In this document: positions 11,862 to 23,773 of the stretch, in pieces | Layout: every line of letters starts with the position of its first letter | Numbering within the stretch: position 1 is the stretch's first letter | From: Rhabdophis nuchalis | Taxonomy: Eukaryota > Chordata > Lepidosauria > Squamata > Natricidae | Assembly (NCBI GenBank): GCA_039707465.1 | Contig: CM077644.1 | Coordinates: 189,410,462 to 189,474,461 of the forward strand | Length of the DNA: 64,000 nt | Reading direction: 5' to 3' | Notes under the pieces: model-generated | Told to the model about the DNA's origin: nothing | The model's database searches: none | Seen by the model: only the letters and a program-made list of their open reading frames with translations | Made by a program: the position numbers and the translations under genes

Positions 11862-12663
11862 CCTTTTTTTCGGAGTATAAGATGCACCTTTTTTCCTCTA
11901 AAAAGAGGCTGAAAATCTGGGTGCATCTTATACATCGAATACAGTATTTTTTGCCTCCTGAAACCCCGCCCCCCCTTCACCAAAATGGCTGTGCCTAGTC
12001 TTATGGAGACTTCCAGAGAGCTCCTGGGGGCTGGGAAGGGCAGAAATGAGCAGCAAACAGGATTTTTTTGGCCTCCCAGCCCCCAGCAGCACTCTATAAG
12101 ACTCCATAAGGCTATGTATGCAATTTATTTGACCAAAAAATGGCCCGTTTTTGCAATAAATGTGCCGTTTTTTTGCTCATTTTTGACACACCCCCTGGAG
12201 CACTACCAAGCCCCCCTAAGGCTATTCATGCCTTTTATTTGAAAAAAAATGGGCTCATTTTGCACAGTGCAAAAAGGGCTTTTTTTCCCTTTTGGAAAGC
12301 TGTTAGAGAGATTGATAAGAATTACATTCATCAAGTACTGTGCCTGCAGAAACAAAGATTTCTTCCAAAGGTGGTCAGTGATTTCCTTCTCCAGCACATG
12401 GATAAATACACCTGGAAACATCTACCTACCTACTTACCTACTCTCTCTCTCTCTCCCTACCTACCTACTGTATTTCTGTCTCTCCCTCCCTCCCTCCCTC
12501 TACCTACCTACTCTCTCTCTCTCCCTACCTACCTACTGTATTTCTCTCTCTTTCTCTCCCTCTCTATCCCTCTATCTACGTACCTACTTTTTAAAAAAAA
12601 TTGCCTCTTCAAAACCTAGGTGCGTCTTATACTCCGGTGCGTCTTATATTCTGAAAAATACGG
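11862..12663. mobile_element. TA-flanked DNA element (Tc1/mariner-like) with internal microsatellites
   Basis: The left end includes ttttttcggagtataagatg and the right end cttatattctgaaaaatacg, forming imperfect inverted termini. Both sides carry TA (11860-11861 and 12664-12665), the usual Tc1/mariner target duplication. The interior has GC-rich sequence and a cluster of CTAC, CTCT and CTCC tracts. No transposase was found, so it is non-autonomous. A related copy in the opposite orientation is at 50003-50588 and a right half is at 52700-53102. Confidence 0.8.
12421..12595 (+). repeat. Interleaved CTAC / CTCT / CTCC microsatellite tracts
   Basis: Repeated blocks of (CTAC)n, ctgtatttct, and (CT)n or (CTCC)n alternate several times inside the 11862-12663 element. 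The same architecture appears at 52783-53030 and, reversed, at 50079-50320, so the tracts travel with the element. Confidence 0.9.
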
Positions 12664-12925
12664 TATCTACAAGACAAAGGCTGGGCCAGCTTATCTACAA
12701 AACAAAAGACATGGAAAAATTCAACCAGGATGGGGACTCAAGACAAGCTACAAAGTTACCCTTCCATAGTCTCATGGGAGTCTAACAACCAATCAGAATA
12801 CATTTCATACACAGGAACAGGAAGCTCTAAGGTGGAGCCCAAGAGAGGTAAACATTTCTCTTTCTCTCTCACCCATGTGCTCTTTTTTGCCCAGGACCTA
12901 AAACCATGTAGTCCTGTCCACCATT

Positions 12926-13622
12926 AGCACTTGTGACGTCCCGACTAGACTACTGTAATGCTCTCTACATGGGGCTCCCCTTGAGGTGCACCCGAAGGTT
13001 GCAGCTGGTACAGAATGCGGCCGCACGGGGGATTATGGGAGCCTCACTGCATGCCCATGTAACACCGCTCCTGCGTGAGCTGCACTGGCTGCCTGTGGCC
13101 TTTCGGGTGCACTTCAAGGTGTTGATAACCATCTTCAAAGCGCTCCATGGCATGGGGCCTAGTTATGTGCGAGACCGTCTCCTGACTCATACATCCCTTC
13201 GTCTGGTTCGCTCCCACAGAGAGGGCCTTCTCCGGGTGCCATCGGCCGGGCAATGCCGGTTGGCGACCCCCAGGGAAGGGCCTTCTCTGTGGCGGGCCCA
13301 GCCCTCTGGAACGACCTTCCCCCTGAACTCAGGACCATCTCGGACCTCCGCCTCTTCCGCCAGCGGCTGAAGACACACCTATTTCATCTAGCTGGCCTGG
13401 CCTAGTCCCTGAGCCCATTGTATGTAGACTGCGTTAAATTAAATTGGGTGAGGTTTTAATTAGGGGTTTTTATTGATTTTAGCACAGGGCTTATTAAATT
13501 TAATCTATTTCATTGTTGCATATTTTATATATTTATATTGTTTTAATTTCCTGTGCACCACCCTGAGTCCCTTCAGGGAGATAGGGTGCGGTATATAAAG
13601 CCAATAAAATCTAAATCTAAAT
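12926..13622 (+). mobile_element. L2-clade LINE, 3' part with AATCTA-type tail
   Basis: The frame opens with ALVTSRLDYCNALYMGLPLR (12928-12987), followed by RRLQLVQNAAARGIMGA and LRELHWLPVAFRVHFKVLI, the standard L2 C-terminal region. Intact reading continues to about 13270, where a frameshift precedes the WNDLP-type block. The 3' UTR carries caccctgagtcccttcaggg and ends in taaatctaaatctaaatt. It is similar in extent to 6756-7450, with a different tail unit. The flanking ATTA on both sides could be a short TSD. Confidence 0.9.
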
Positions 13623-14106
13623 TAAACCATCTTTCCAAGCAGTCCCCATGTTTTCAGTGTCTTTCTCCCTACTTGGAACTGAAACCCAGATAGACATTTC
13701 TTCCAACAGTTTCTTTCATTGCACACAGATCTAAAACTAAAGAGGATTTAAACTGCGTCTCTCATGAGTTTCAGCAATAGCAACTTCAGAACAGAAAACA
13801 TTCTAAATGACCTTGATCCACCCTGGAGGAAGAACACAATTTGAGGCCTCGGGGCTACATGGGAACATGGCCCAAGAGTCCCCTCCAAAGATTTTGCTGT
13901 CATTTCAATTAAAGATACATTAAATGTTCTTTTAGTTTAGCCTTACTAAATTTTACCATCCCAAATCTACCACTTAAAGTGAAGTTGTATTCACCTTAAG
14001 TAAGAAACCAATGGGCAGCCTGAGGTTCAGATATAGCTCATAGATTCTCTGCCAGCAATCCAATGTCCAATTTTTGAGCTTATACTCTTAGAATATTTGC
14101 AAAGTG
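13623..14106. other. Unassigned DNA flanking the L2
   Basis: With 12666-12925 this may be one older sequence split by the L2: the left side has caaccaatcagaa and ends gtccaccatta, and the right side resumes attaaaccatc. I could not find element termini, so an LTR origin is only a guess. Confidence 0.25.
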
Positions 14107-14114
14107 CTCTGGGC

Positions 14115-14223
14115 CAGGGAGTCTCCAAATTTGGCAACTTTAAGAGGTGTGGACTTCAACTCCCAGAATTCTTCAGCCAGCAAAGTCCACACGTCTTAAA
14201 GTTGCCAAGGTTGGAGACCCCTG
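14115..14223. mobile_element. Palindromic hAT MITE, shortened copy
   Basis: Left end cagggagtctccaaat and right end ttggagacccctg. Both arms carry ggcaactttaag and its complement. The central part of the right arm is deleted, giving 109 bp instead of 135. The expected 8-bp TSD is degraded (ctctgggc versus gtctagtc, five matches). Confidence 0.85.
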
Positions 14224-14738
14224 GTCTAGTCTATGCATATATTAGGAAGGAAGAAATGGTGGGAAGTATGTGCAACCAACTACCCAATCTGATATTAATA
14301 TGTTTATGTGACCAAGCCATAAAGAAAGGATGTCTCCGTGAGAAGTCCTGAATCGTATACAAATGTGTGTTTTTCAGCTGAACTGCAACAGGCAGATCTC
14401 AGCGTGGGAAGACTGCTAATTGCAAAGCTTGATTGCAACAGCTAATCAGAGTCACAGGGAAAAGAAGTGTTGGGAATTAATTAGGCAAGGACCTTCAGAA
14501 CAGCAGCGGGAAACCTCTGCTAGTGACCTTTATTTACAGTCAGTTAAACAGAAGTGTGACTAAAAATGCCAAGGAGCAAATCGTATTATTAATATTGATT
14601 GCTTAAAGAAAATGAATAATTTAGAAGTCATCAGAATAAATATGCAGGCAAAGAGAAGAAAAAGCACAGATAGTGCCTTTTGAACATTCATCTTTCAGAG
14701 TCCTGATATTCTGAAACTGAAAATTTCCAATTATTTCC
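14224..14738. other. Unassigned DNA
   Basis: AT-rich, no gene or repeat recognised up to the ATT array. Confidence 0.4.
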
Positions 14739-14739
14739 A

Positions 14740-14814
<75 letters not shown>
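14739..14814 (+). repeat. (ATT)n microsatellite
   Basis: About 25 uninterrupted ATT units. No LINE 3' end is visible directly upstream, so a LINE tail origin is not shown. Confidence 0.95.
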
Positions 14815-15289
14815 GCCATCACAAAACACAATTAATTTCATGACTGAGCACGCTTGCCTGTTTCTGCTGCTAAGACTTGTTTGTAAATTGTAAAATGGAC
14901 AAATGCCATCTGGTGCACAAAAGATTCAATGTATTTGTAGATATATCTCAGCATTTCCTTCATATTTTAAGAATGATAGCAGTGACTGAATGTTCTTTGA
15001 AGATACATAACAGGCTTTTGAAACCCTAGCTTATATACACCAAACGTTTCCACATGAATCTCTTCTATCTCTGTTACACGAGCTTATTTTCTGATTTTAT
15101 TTAAATCCTATTCTTTACTCAGATACCTAACAATTTTCTAAAATATAACAAAATCTAGAAAATTAAAAGTAAGAATAACAATAAAATGCATTTATTGATA
15201 GTCATTGCTTGCATATTGTACCATCACGGTAAAGTCTGTAAATTAGTCAGGATAGCAAAATATGGCCAGGGATTATATTTTTGGTCATT

Positions 15290-15363
15290 TCTTTTAAAAA
15301 AATTCTCACTTAACAACATAAATTTTGGGCTCATTTCTGGTTGTAAGTCAAGGACTACCTGTA
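15290..15363. mobile_element. Right-end fragment of a TA-flanked MITE
   Basis: Matches the last part of the element at 29705-30098: ctcacttaacaac, aaattttgggctca, and ending gtaagtcaaggactacctg followed by TA. The left part is absent. Confidence 0.75.
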
Positions 15364-15539
15364 TATGAATATAGCCCTTCATCTGGAAATCACTTTTCCA
15401 GATGACTAGATTTTCCTTTAAATAACAACAGTGTGCTTCAACATCCTCCATAGCCATTCTAGTATCTATCAATCTATCTCTCTGAGATGCAGCAAGTGAT
15501 AACATCTGTTAATGATGAAGCATGGTCTTTGCTCTATAC

Positions 15540-15885
15540 CCGTGATGGCAAACCTATGGCATGTGTGTCAGAGGTGGTACGCAAAGCCTTCTCTGTGGAC
15601 ATGCATGCCATTGCCATATGCTCTTCTGGTTTCTGGTGCACATGTCCCAAAGACCAGCTGGTCTGTGCGCATGCATATGGTTTTCAGGTTTCTGGTGCTG
15701 TAGCATGCACAAAGACCAGCTGGCCAATACACATGTGTGTGCTGGAAACTCAAAGACATGTGTGGCCAGTGCCCACACATGTGCACTGGCCAGTTGGTGT
15801 TTGGATTTCTGGGGTTCCAGTGTGCATGTGCATGCACGCACACTCCAGTTTGGACACTCAGTGCCAAAAAGGTTTACCATCACTG
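15540..15885. mobile_element. hAT-type MITE with internal repetition (346 bp)
   Basis: Inverted ends ccgtgatggcaaacct and aggtttaccatcactg. The 8-bp flanks are ctctatac (15532-15539) and ctctacac (15886-15893), differing at one base. The interior repeats variants of caaagaccagctgg and tttctggtg. These internal repeats create open frames on both strands that have no protein content. It shares its terminal motif with the larger element at 24814-25340. Confidence 0.85.
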
Positions 15886-16039
15886 CTCTACACCATCATA
15901 TCAAATAAGAAATATCAGGAAAGTGTTTCCAAAAAATAATATATTGCAGTTAAACAAAGTGACATAACAAAATTCAATGGTTTTGTTTAACTAGTCTCTT
16001 TTTAAATCTGATTTAAACATATCTCTGCTGACTGTCATC

Positions 16040-16215
16040 ATGCATATACTGAGAAAAACACTTCAGGCTAGAAATACATGAATTGGTCCGCCATCCGTTA
16101 GACTCTAAATAAAGAGTTTAATGGCATCTTACTCACTAATATATTTATTGCAGCTAATGGTTTGTGGACCAATTCACGTATTTCTAGCCTGAAGTGTTTT
16201 TCTCAGTATATGCAT
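16040..16215. repeat. 52-bp inverted repeat with 72-bp spacer
   Basis: The left arm 16040-16091 and right arm 16164-16215 are reverse complements with two mismatches. Each contains cacttcaggctagaaatac or its complement. The spacer 16092-16163 contains the smaller hairpin actctaaataaagagt. No TSD or TIR of a named family was found at the ends. It might be a fold-back element or an inverted duplication. Confidence 0.9.
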
Positions 16216-17766
16216 ATGTAGATGGAAGAAAGGTATTAAAATAAACCATGGAGTCAAATGATAATGAATTGCAAAGGGAAGAGTCTGACACAATTCAGTT
16301 ACAGATTAATTATGTACAGAATAAACACACATTGCTAGTGTTGTAAATATTAACTGCACCACATGTACTTCTGAGCATTTTCAGGAATAAATTAATTGGT
16401 CCAGCATAGGTTAAGTTTAATATTAGGGGAGGAGGAAAGGCATTAATTAATGTTGTTACAGAATTTTTGTTGTTCTTTTTCTGATACTACGTTGTTTCTC
16501 AGCAGCCTTGACTGTAGATCTCAGTTCTTTAAATGTACTTTAAATTTAATATTCAAGAATTAGCTTATTGAGCAGAAGGCTTTCTATCTAGATTTGTCTC
16601 AGCTTTGGATGGAAGAAGAGGAAGAGATTAATGTCTTGTGCTACTATGCACATTGGGTTAGCACTTTTGTTCAGTTGTGGTAGTTTCCGCTTCTTCTAAA
16701 GGAACATGAATAATCTGAAAGTCTTTGTGGAAAATATGCCCCTGGAAGAGTAGAAGTCAGTGCCTTAGAAGAAGGATATGCTCCAAGGTTTAAGTTTGAG
16801 TCTTTATTCCTTTTTGTGTGTGTGTCAGTGACTATTCAGTTGTTTAAAACAGTAAGTCCACTTTAATAATTTAAACTATGCAGTTAAAAAACAAACAGTG
16901 GTAGATGCAAACATTTCATCAGTACCAAACTTACAATAACAAGGTTAAAAGCAACATAGAACATAGGGGCTAGCGAGAGAGTTAGTTAAACATGTGACGT
17001 ATGTGGAAAACCAGCCCATGACAAAGGAAAGTGTAGATTGACATACAGTTGTTTCTGCACACATACAAGAGACTTCAATTGATGGCAACCACTTCAGTGA
17101 AACACAGTAAATGAGAGTTCCTGTGGCAGAGGAAAACTTTGAATGCAGTGTTTGAATTGACTTGGTGACCTGTATATTTTCTTACCATTAAAGTAGCTAG
17201 TATATGTTTTGCGGTAGCAGAAGAAGGCATTTTGTGGCCATGGTTTGCTGTTGGATTACTCAGTATTGTCTGAGCCCATTTTGGAACGTGCTCCTTCATT
17301 CTGAAAGCCAGGCAACCTATCAGTTCTGCATTCACATATTGACCTTAGGTGGGAGTCCTGTGAATTTCACTGATGCAACAGTTCTTTCCTCAGAACTGCT
17401 GGGTCCTGTATGTGGCATTCAGGAATTCCATATAGAGTAATGCAGGATATATCATCATAATCAACTATGTTTGTTTTCATTGTTAGGCGGCCAGAAGTAT
17501 AAGTTAAAAATATAGAAAAATTAAAATGTTTCGAATTTAATCATCTATGATTTCCATATTTGCATTCATCTCTCTGAAATAGTCAAACTCAGTGACAGCA
17601 ATTACTCTTGAAGTATAAATGTTTGATAAAATTGCAATGTCTCATTGTATTAAGCTTGTAAATAACATGTCTCCAAGAATGGGATTTGTATTTTCTTACT
17701 ATTAAAGTTATTCTTGGATAGTCTTTCTCCTAAATGTCACTTCATGCCCTGCATCTTTTAAGTATT
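16216..17766. other. Unassigned AT-rich DNA
   Basis: No gene or repeat identified. Short open frames only (for example 17204-17440), without recognisable domains. Confidence 0.45.
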
Positions 17767-17774
17767 TTCTACAG

Positions 17775-17918
17775 CAGTGCTTCCCAAACATTTTCCCTAC
17801 TTACCCAAAACTACTTATTGAAAAGTCCTGTAGTGATCGGGTATAGTGGCATTATCCAAAGGAAAAAAAATCACTTTAACCCAATTTGCAGTATTTTACC
17901 TTGGTTTGGGAAACACTG
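17775..17918. mobile_element. hAT-type MITE, 144 bp
   Basis: Inverted ends cagtgcttcccaaac and gtttgggaaacactg. The 8-bp flanks are ttctacag and ctctaaag, six of eight matching. The interior is AT-rich and noncoding. Confidence 0.8.
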
Positions 17919-17926
17919 CTCTAAAG

Positions 17927-18484
17927 ACTTGTCCAGTCTCAGATTTTATAATACAACTCATATATAAGTTGAATCTTATTTTTCAGTACAATTTTATTTA
18001 TTTTTTAAAAAATGTGATTTTAATTACAGATTACCTTGGAAAATAGAACAAGTGAAAGATTCATCTTAACTTCAGATTAGGAGACAGAGAAAATGTTCAT
18101 TTACATAGGGTGCAGTGAATCTGCTTCACTTCAGTTTTCAACTTACCGGTAGCACAGTTTTGTCCTTCTTGCAGTACTTGAAAATGTTGCATGGTAAAAA
18201 TGAAAAGAAAAAGGCATTTACATAAAATTTCATGGTGGCAGGGGAGAGGGGAGAGTCAGTAATTATGGGCATGGTTGCCCTCCAGCATTATCATTGCAAT
18301 CAAGCCTCTACTGGATATCTCAATCAAAGCTTTTTGGAGATAACGAATTTTAATAGTACTTAGAAGGACAAAGCATTATGCTGAAGAAATCATAGTGAGT
18401 TGATATGTTATTCATACTAACAATATTGAAAGAGCAGTGACAGTAGCATTTGTGTTAAATTATCAAGAAATTTGAATGAGATAA
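17927..18484. other. Unassigned AT-rich DNA
   Basis: Nothing recognisable. Confidence 0.4.
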
Positions 18485-18701
18485 CAGCAATAGCACTTAG
18501 ACTTATATACAGCTCTATAGTGTTTTATAGCACTCTCTGGGCAATTTACAATGTCAGAATATTGCTCTCAACAATCTAGATCCTCATTTTAGTGACCTCA
18601 GAAGGATAGAAGGCTGAGTCAACCTTAAGCTAGTCAGAATCAAACTCCAGGCTGTGGGTGAGTCCACCTGCAATACTGTACTCTAACCACTGTACCAATC
18701 A
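18485..18701 (-). mobile_element. tRNA-derived SINE (family 1), reverse
   Basis: Reverse complement of the 131-358 family: it starts agcaatagcacttagactta and ends with the complement of the box-A region (ctctaaccactgtacca). It is more diverged than the first copy. Confidence 0.8.
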
Positions 18702-19445
18702 TAGTTCTTAAATATGAATTTAAATAAATTCATCTTCATGTAGTAAGGAAATCATCCTTTCTTTTTCCATCATATATCATAACAGATTATCCTGTTAGAC
18801 AATTTACCAGAGGTCAGCATGTTTGTTGTAGGCCAGAACTCAACCAAACTGCTTTTCCTACTTCAAAGATTTTCCCTGTTTTAGGTTCAAAGCAAAGAGA
18901 GTACATATTTTTCCCACACAAGCTTCTGACTGAACAAGAAAAAAGAACAATGCATACATCTCTTATGTGCTAAACAAAAAACAAACAAAAACTAGGCCTA
19001 TATATTCATGTCATGTTTTACAATTAAATTATTCATATGTCAGTTCACTTAAAATATGGGGACAAGGTAAATTAAACATCTGAATTAGGGTGTGCAGTTC
19101 AGATTTTTAAACAGTTTTCCAAATGAGACTCCTTGTGATAAACTGCTTATTCAAATATAGATAGGGAGATGAGCTCTTCAGCCCATTGTATAACTGATGA
19201 AGAGCGACTATCTTTTGAATCGTGTAATAGTCTATTTGAGACCATAAAAGCATGAAAAATCCATTCCTGTTGTTTTGTTAGCTTTCAGACGCTGGAATAT
19301 AACTGAAAAGAACATATATCTCTACAATAACCAATGAGGCTTCCAGAGAAAAGTCAATACAAAATAACTGAAGTTCTAAAGGGAGTCACTGTGATACAAT
19401 ATTACATTTGAGTACTACTTCTCTGACAACATGTGTGCAAATGTG
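18702..19445. other. Unassigned AT-rich DNA
   Basis: No gene or named repeat. A short alternating purine/pyrimidine run (gtgtgcatgcatgcacacac) lies near 19442. Confidence 0.4.
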
Positions 19446-19690
19446 TGCATGCATGCACACACTTTCAAGTCAGTATTGACTCCTGGCAACTGCGTGGACA
19501 ATTCCCTGTGGTTTCTTGGCAGCATTTCAGAATCAGTTTGCCACTGCCTGCTTCTCTAGGGCTGAGACAGAGGGACTGGCTCAAGGCCACCCAGTTGGTT
19601 TAAGGCCTAATATGGGTCTAGAATTCACAGTTCCATACTTTTTAGTTTGGTGGCTTAACCACTACATTAAACTGGGTCTCTCTGAAATTA
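19446..19690 (-). mobile_element. tRNA-derived SINE, reverse (Sauria-like)
   Basis: On the minus strand the promoter end reads gtagtggttaagccacc followed by a box-B-like gaattctagaccc. Downstream comes the conserved body seen here as caaggccacccagttgg. The 3' part (tattgactcctggcaactg) differs from the SINEs at 23403 and 41975, so it is a separate subfamily. Confidence 0.65.
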
Positions 19691-20181
19691 GAATTCATGA
19701 ATTTATCTTGATCTCTCACACTTTAATTGAATGAAATCAATATTTAAAATGTCTCTTAAAAATGCCAAAATACTATTCCATTGATATTATGCGTCAATTC
19801 AGAATCTATTGTTTCTTTATCTTCTTGAAATTTAACTTAATAAATTTCAAAAACCATTTATAAATCATCTATAAAACCTGCATTTTTGATAAATGATATG
19901 TACCTTGCAACTTAAAAAAGTAAAAAATTCAAAATGCTGTTAAAGTGATCTAAGGTATGAACTTCACCCTTACTAACAAAGGGTTCTCCAACAAAATAAT
20001 TTCTTATTATTTTCAAATAAGGATGTTTCCATCAAATTAAGAAAAGAATAATGGAGCAGACCTGCATTCTATATTTCCATAGTATCTAATATAGTCAGAA
20101 GGGGCATCTGATACTTAGCATCTTAATGAGGGCCCAAATAGTTCATAAAGCAAATTTTCAGTGAGTAAAACATACCATTCG

Positions 20182-20241
20182 ATATACATACATGCATACA
20201 TACATACATACATACATACATACATACATACATACATACAT
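20182..20241 (+). repeat. (ATAC)n microsatellite
   Basis: About 14 copies of CATA/ATAC with one early GCAT interruption. Confidence 0.95.
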
Positions 20242-20539
20242 TAGATATAAATCAGGAACATTAAAATTTTCCTTATCAAAAATAGAAGTTTCCTGATTGA
20301 GGGTTGCCCCAGATTAGTATTACATCAATAGAAGATAATATTTGTAACTCAGGGCTGAACTGTGGGGTCCTTAGTGCTCTCTGAGCTTGATTATTTTCTT
20401 GCAAATCTTTTATTATTCAACTAGGCAACAGCATTAGTCCTAAAACAAAGTTGTGTTTGCTCTCTTTATACACAAATGGCTTGCTTTGTCAGTGTTGGGG
20501 GGAGTGTTCTTGGTGGTTCCTTGATTAGGTTGTTCTTTG

Positions 20540-20930
20540 CTGTTTGTTTGTCTGGGTTAGTAGTTTCTTGATTGCATATTGTTTACTGATTGATTGTTGG
20601 TCTACTATTAATTTTGGTGTTATTCTCTGCTTAACTGGGTATTGACTGCTGGCAAGGATGTGTTTTGGTTCAAAAACACTAGAGAATTCCTGGAAGCCTG
20701 GCATTCAGACAAATTAGCCATCAACAGGCACATAGAGATAAACAACATCTAATACCAGTCAAATGAGACAAACAAAAGGTTAAAAACGAACTAAAAAGTC
20801 CAAAATACTCTCTTATCAGCAATCAACACCCAGACAAAAGTGATTAACACTAAGATTAATACTGCAGCAATAGAGCTATAAATAATACCCCAATCAAGGA
20901 ACTCCCAACTCTTATTTACAGACACTTGTG
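20540..20930 (+). mobile_element. Penelope-like element fragment
   Basis: Bases 20672-20752 read KNTREFLEAWHSDKLAINR and then HIEINNI and a stop. The TREFLEAW...INRHI block follows the GIY-YIG endonuclease in vertebrate Penelope-like retroelements. The upstream endonuclease core is not readable. The rest of the interval is assigned only by adjacency. A second, antisense Penelope-like fragment is at 55360-56060. Confidence 0.6.
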
Positions 20931-23402
20931 AAAATTTTTCTAAGCCCACTTGTTCATCATTCATAGAAATAACTTTTTTTGCTGTTGTTTTTCTAAATTA
21001 TAAACATCTTGACAATAAACGTTTGAGGAATCCATTCCTATTCCCATGAGGCAGAAAGGCGGAAATTGATGGGAATCTGATGGGCCTTAACTGGAAAGCC
21101 ATGAACTCATGCAAGGTAGTTTCAATAAAATCATCAGAAGGTCCCCAGAATGTTTGTGTTTCTCATTTGCAATTGTGCTTGTGTGTTATTTGTTTATTTT
21201 TTTCTACAATATAATCATAGCAGTCACATTTTTTTCTTATATTTGGATTGGGAAATCCAGTTTTCATTTTTATCAGTTCTGGCTGCAGTATATCAACAGG
21301 TATCACAAGCTAAGCCTAAGTAATCTTTAACTTGTTTAAACTCAAAAGTCACACTTGTTTAAGATGAGAGACCTCCTACTTTCATCTTCTTCAATAAATT
21401 TTGGAAAAGAAGATGGCACTAATGCTATATTGTAGCTTATAAGGTTTATCTTTGCATTAGATTTCCTTTTTAAAACTTATTTGAGAGACTATGTTATAAT
21501 TCATCCTGAACTCAGTTCTCTAATTTAGACCATTTTATGAAGTGCAAGAATTTAGTTTTTTCCTTTTTCCATCTATCTAAAATGTTGATAGATTGATCAG
21601 GTTTATCAATATTCGTACCTTCTTCAGAGTTTAATTTAAGTGATCGTTATAGGAATAGCATTTTGTTATGAAGGAAAATAATTGTCTTTATGAAAATGTG
21701 TTGAGGTCAGCAGGAGCAGTTCTTCAACCTTACTGTTAATAAAAATTATTCAATCATGAATTCAGTTCAGCTCCTATTTCAGTAAAGATTGTTTTGACAT
21801 TTATGACAAAGTGGCTTATCCTACTGTCTCTTTAAAGTACTGCATGCCTTGATTGATCCATCAAGTCTTATCCCCAAATCCTCTCAACAATAAACTTTCC
21901 CCAAAATCTTCTTTTGCAAAAAATATTCTCAGAGCTACTTATTGGTCCAGTGCTGCCAAAGTTGTTTCTAATCTTGATCAGCTTGTTAGAAGGTTTTGAC
22001 ATTTTAGAGTGCACAACCCTGCTCCAATGTGCTCTATCTACATCTGGCACAAATTGTTTAGAAGAATCTAAAGACATTCCATGCTGTTTTTTGGCTTTGT
22101 TTCAACAGCGGTTTTTGCTGTTGCCTACATTCATGAGTTAAGAATTTAATTGGAGGAGGAGTCGGAGTCCTTCTTTAGTTCTTGAACTGATAGTAATTTC
22201 AAATGAATTACTTTAATAATAGTTCATATATATATATATCTTGCTGCAATAAACATTTGCTCTTGCTATAGAAAGCTACAAAAAGACTAGTTTTTTCAAA
22301 AGGGGGAATATTCCTATTTGTACTCAGCACTTTCTTTGCATATTAAATAATCCCCCAAAACAATAACTTTACCCATCCCTACTGTAATTCAATTTCTCCC
22401 ATTGTTAGCTGCACTGGGTTATCATATAGCTGAATATACATTAATTTATGTATACGTTGCTTCCGGATTTTGGGTTTGCAATGAGGAAAAAAAATGAAAG
22501 TTTGATTCTGTTTTTGTGAACTAGACAGGGTTATTGTTATAGAAATGGCTTGTAAAAGCAAAAAGTTGTGATTGTAATGTTGTTACCTTCGACTGTGTTA
22601 AAGAGAGTCAGAAGTTGGTGCCTTTTTCTTTTTCTCTCTCTTGTTACACTATAGCTGCTCTTTTCCCCTTCTTACTTTTCCATGTTTTTTTCTTTGTATT
22701 TAAACTAAAAAAGTTAAGTTCCAATGTATGTGTACATTGTATATATTGCTTACTATCTATTGCATTGAAGTACTTAATTAAACCTCAGTTCCCATTAAAC
22801 CCTAACAACCATATAACAAATCCTCAACAATTATAAGCATTATAATTCATCACCAAGAGTTGATTTCTCCTAATGAAAGCAATGTTATATTTTTTAAAAA
22901 TATGTTTTTGCTGTAGAAATTCGTCATGCTAACTTAGTTATGTAGGTTTAGTCACAACTAAATCTATGTTAGTTCTTTTTATCCCCATCGCAAATATACT
23001 TTCGGAGAATTCCCCCATCCTTTTAACATGATAAGATGTTAAGGCACACTATGAATGGATACACATATGCAGAATCATAGAGACTTGTAACAAGTGAGTA
23101 GTTGTCAATAAGAGACATGTTATGGTAATAAATTCCTACCAAGTAATGGTAGGGTACTTAAAAAGTCTGCTTCTCTTTTTATTTTTTTAAATGCATACTA
23201 CTTAGTGGCAAGAAGTCATACAGAAGCAACGGAACTGGAAAAAAATGGCATTTTTCTTTCATGAATGAACAAGTAGGTGAATTTAAAATGTATATTAAAT
23301 AAATATCTCACCAGGAGAATAAGGTTATTCACATCATAAAATAGCTGTGGTGGTAGCCACCTTTTGGAGATAACTAAAGTGCTGGTTATAGCCTGCATCA
23401 CC
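20931..23402. other. Unassigned AT-rich DNA
   Basis: About 2.5 kb without a recognised gene or repeat. It has a short (AT)n at 22229-22239 and scattered short open frames without domains. A block at 21860-22140 has a longer open frame on each strand, but neither looks like a protein. Confidence 0.45.
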
Positions 23403-23648
23403 TTTATTTATTTATTTTAATTTATTTGTATCTTGCCTTTATTAATTTTAAAAATAATTCATGGTTAATATGTTCCACACACATCTTTCTCTTCTTATTT
23501 TCCCCACAACAACAACCCTGTGAGGTGGATTGGGCTGAGAAAAAGTGTGACCAGCCCAATGTTATCCAGCTGGCTTACATGGCTAAGTCAGAACTTGAAT
23601 CAACAGTGCCCTGTTTTCTAGCCTGTTGCCTTAACCACTAGAACAAAC
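23403..23648 (-). mobile_element. Sauria-like SINE, reverse
   Basis: Reading on the minus strand: tRNA-type start (complement of ccttaaccactagaa), a body containing the complements of gtgaccagcccaatg and acaacaaccctgtgagg, and a 3' end of AT-rich repeats at 23403-23440. Related copies are at 25341-25535, 41975-42205 and 43441-44066. Confidence 0.75.
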
Positions 23649-23746
23649 TCAAAACTCAAAACTCAAAAATATGGTACATTCAATAGGAGTCTCTATTAAA
23701 ATATTCAGAATATATTTCACATCTTTCACCATCAATAGAAGGGACA

Positions 23747-23773
23747 CCCCCCCCCGTGTGTGTGTGTGTGTGC
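23747..23773 (+). repeat. Poly-C run followed by (GT)n
   Basis: Nine C then nine GT units. Confidence 0.9.

Noticed and set aside
12140..12785. Two overlapping open frames of 159 and 178 codons, rich in S, L, P and T
   Set aside because: They translate the CTAC/CTCT/CTCC tracts of a noncoding TA-flanked element.
15487..15967. Five overlapping open frames on both strands
   Set aside because: All result from internal repetition in a hAT MITE; no domain.
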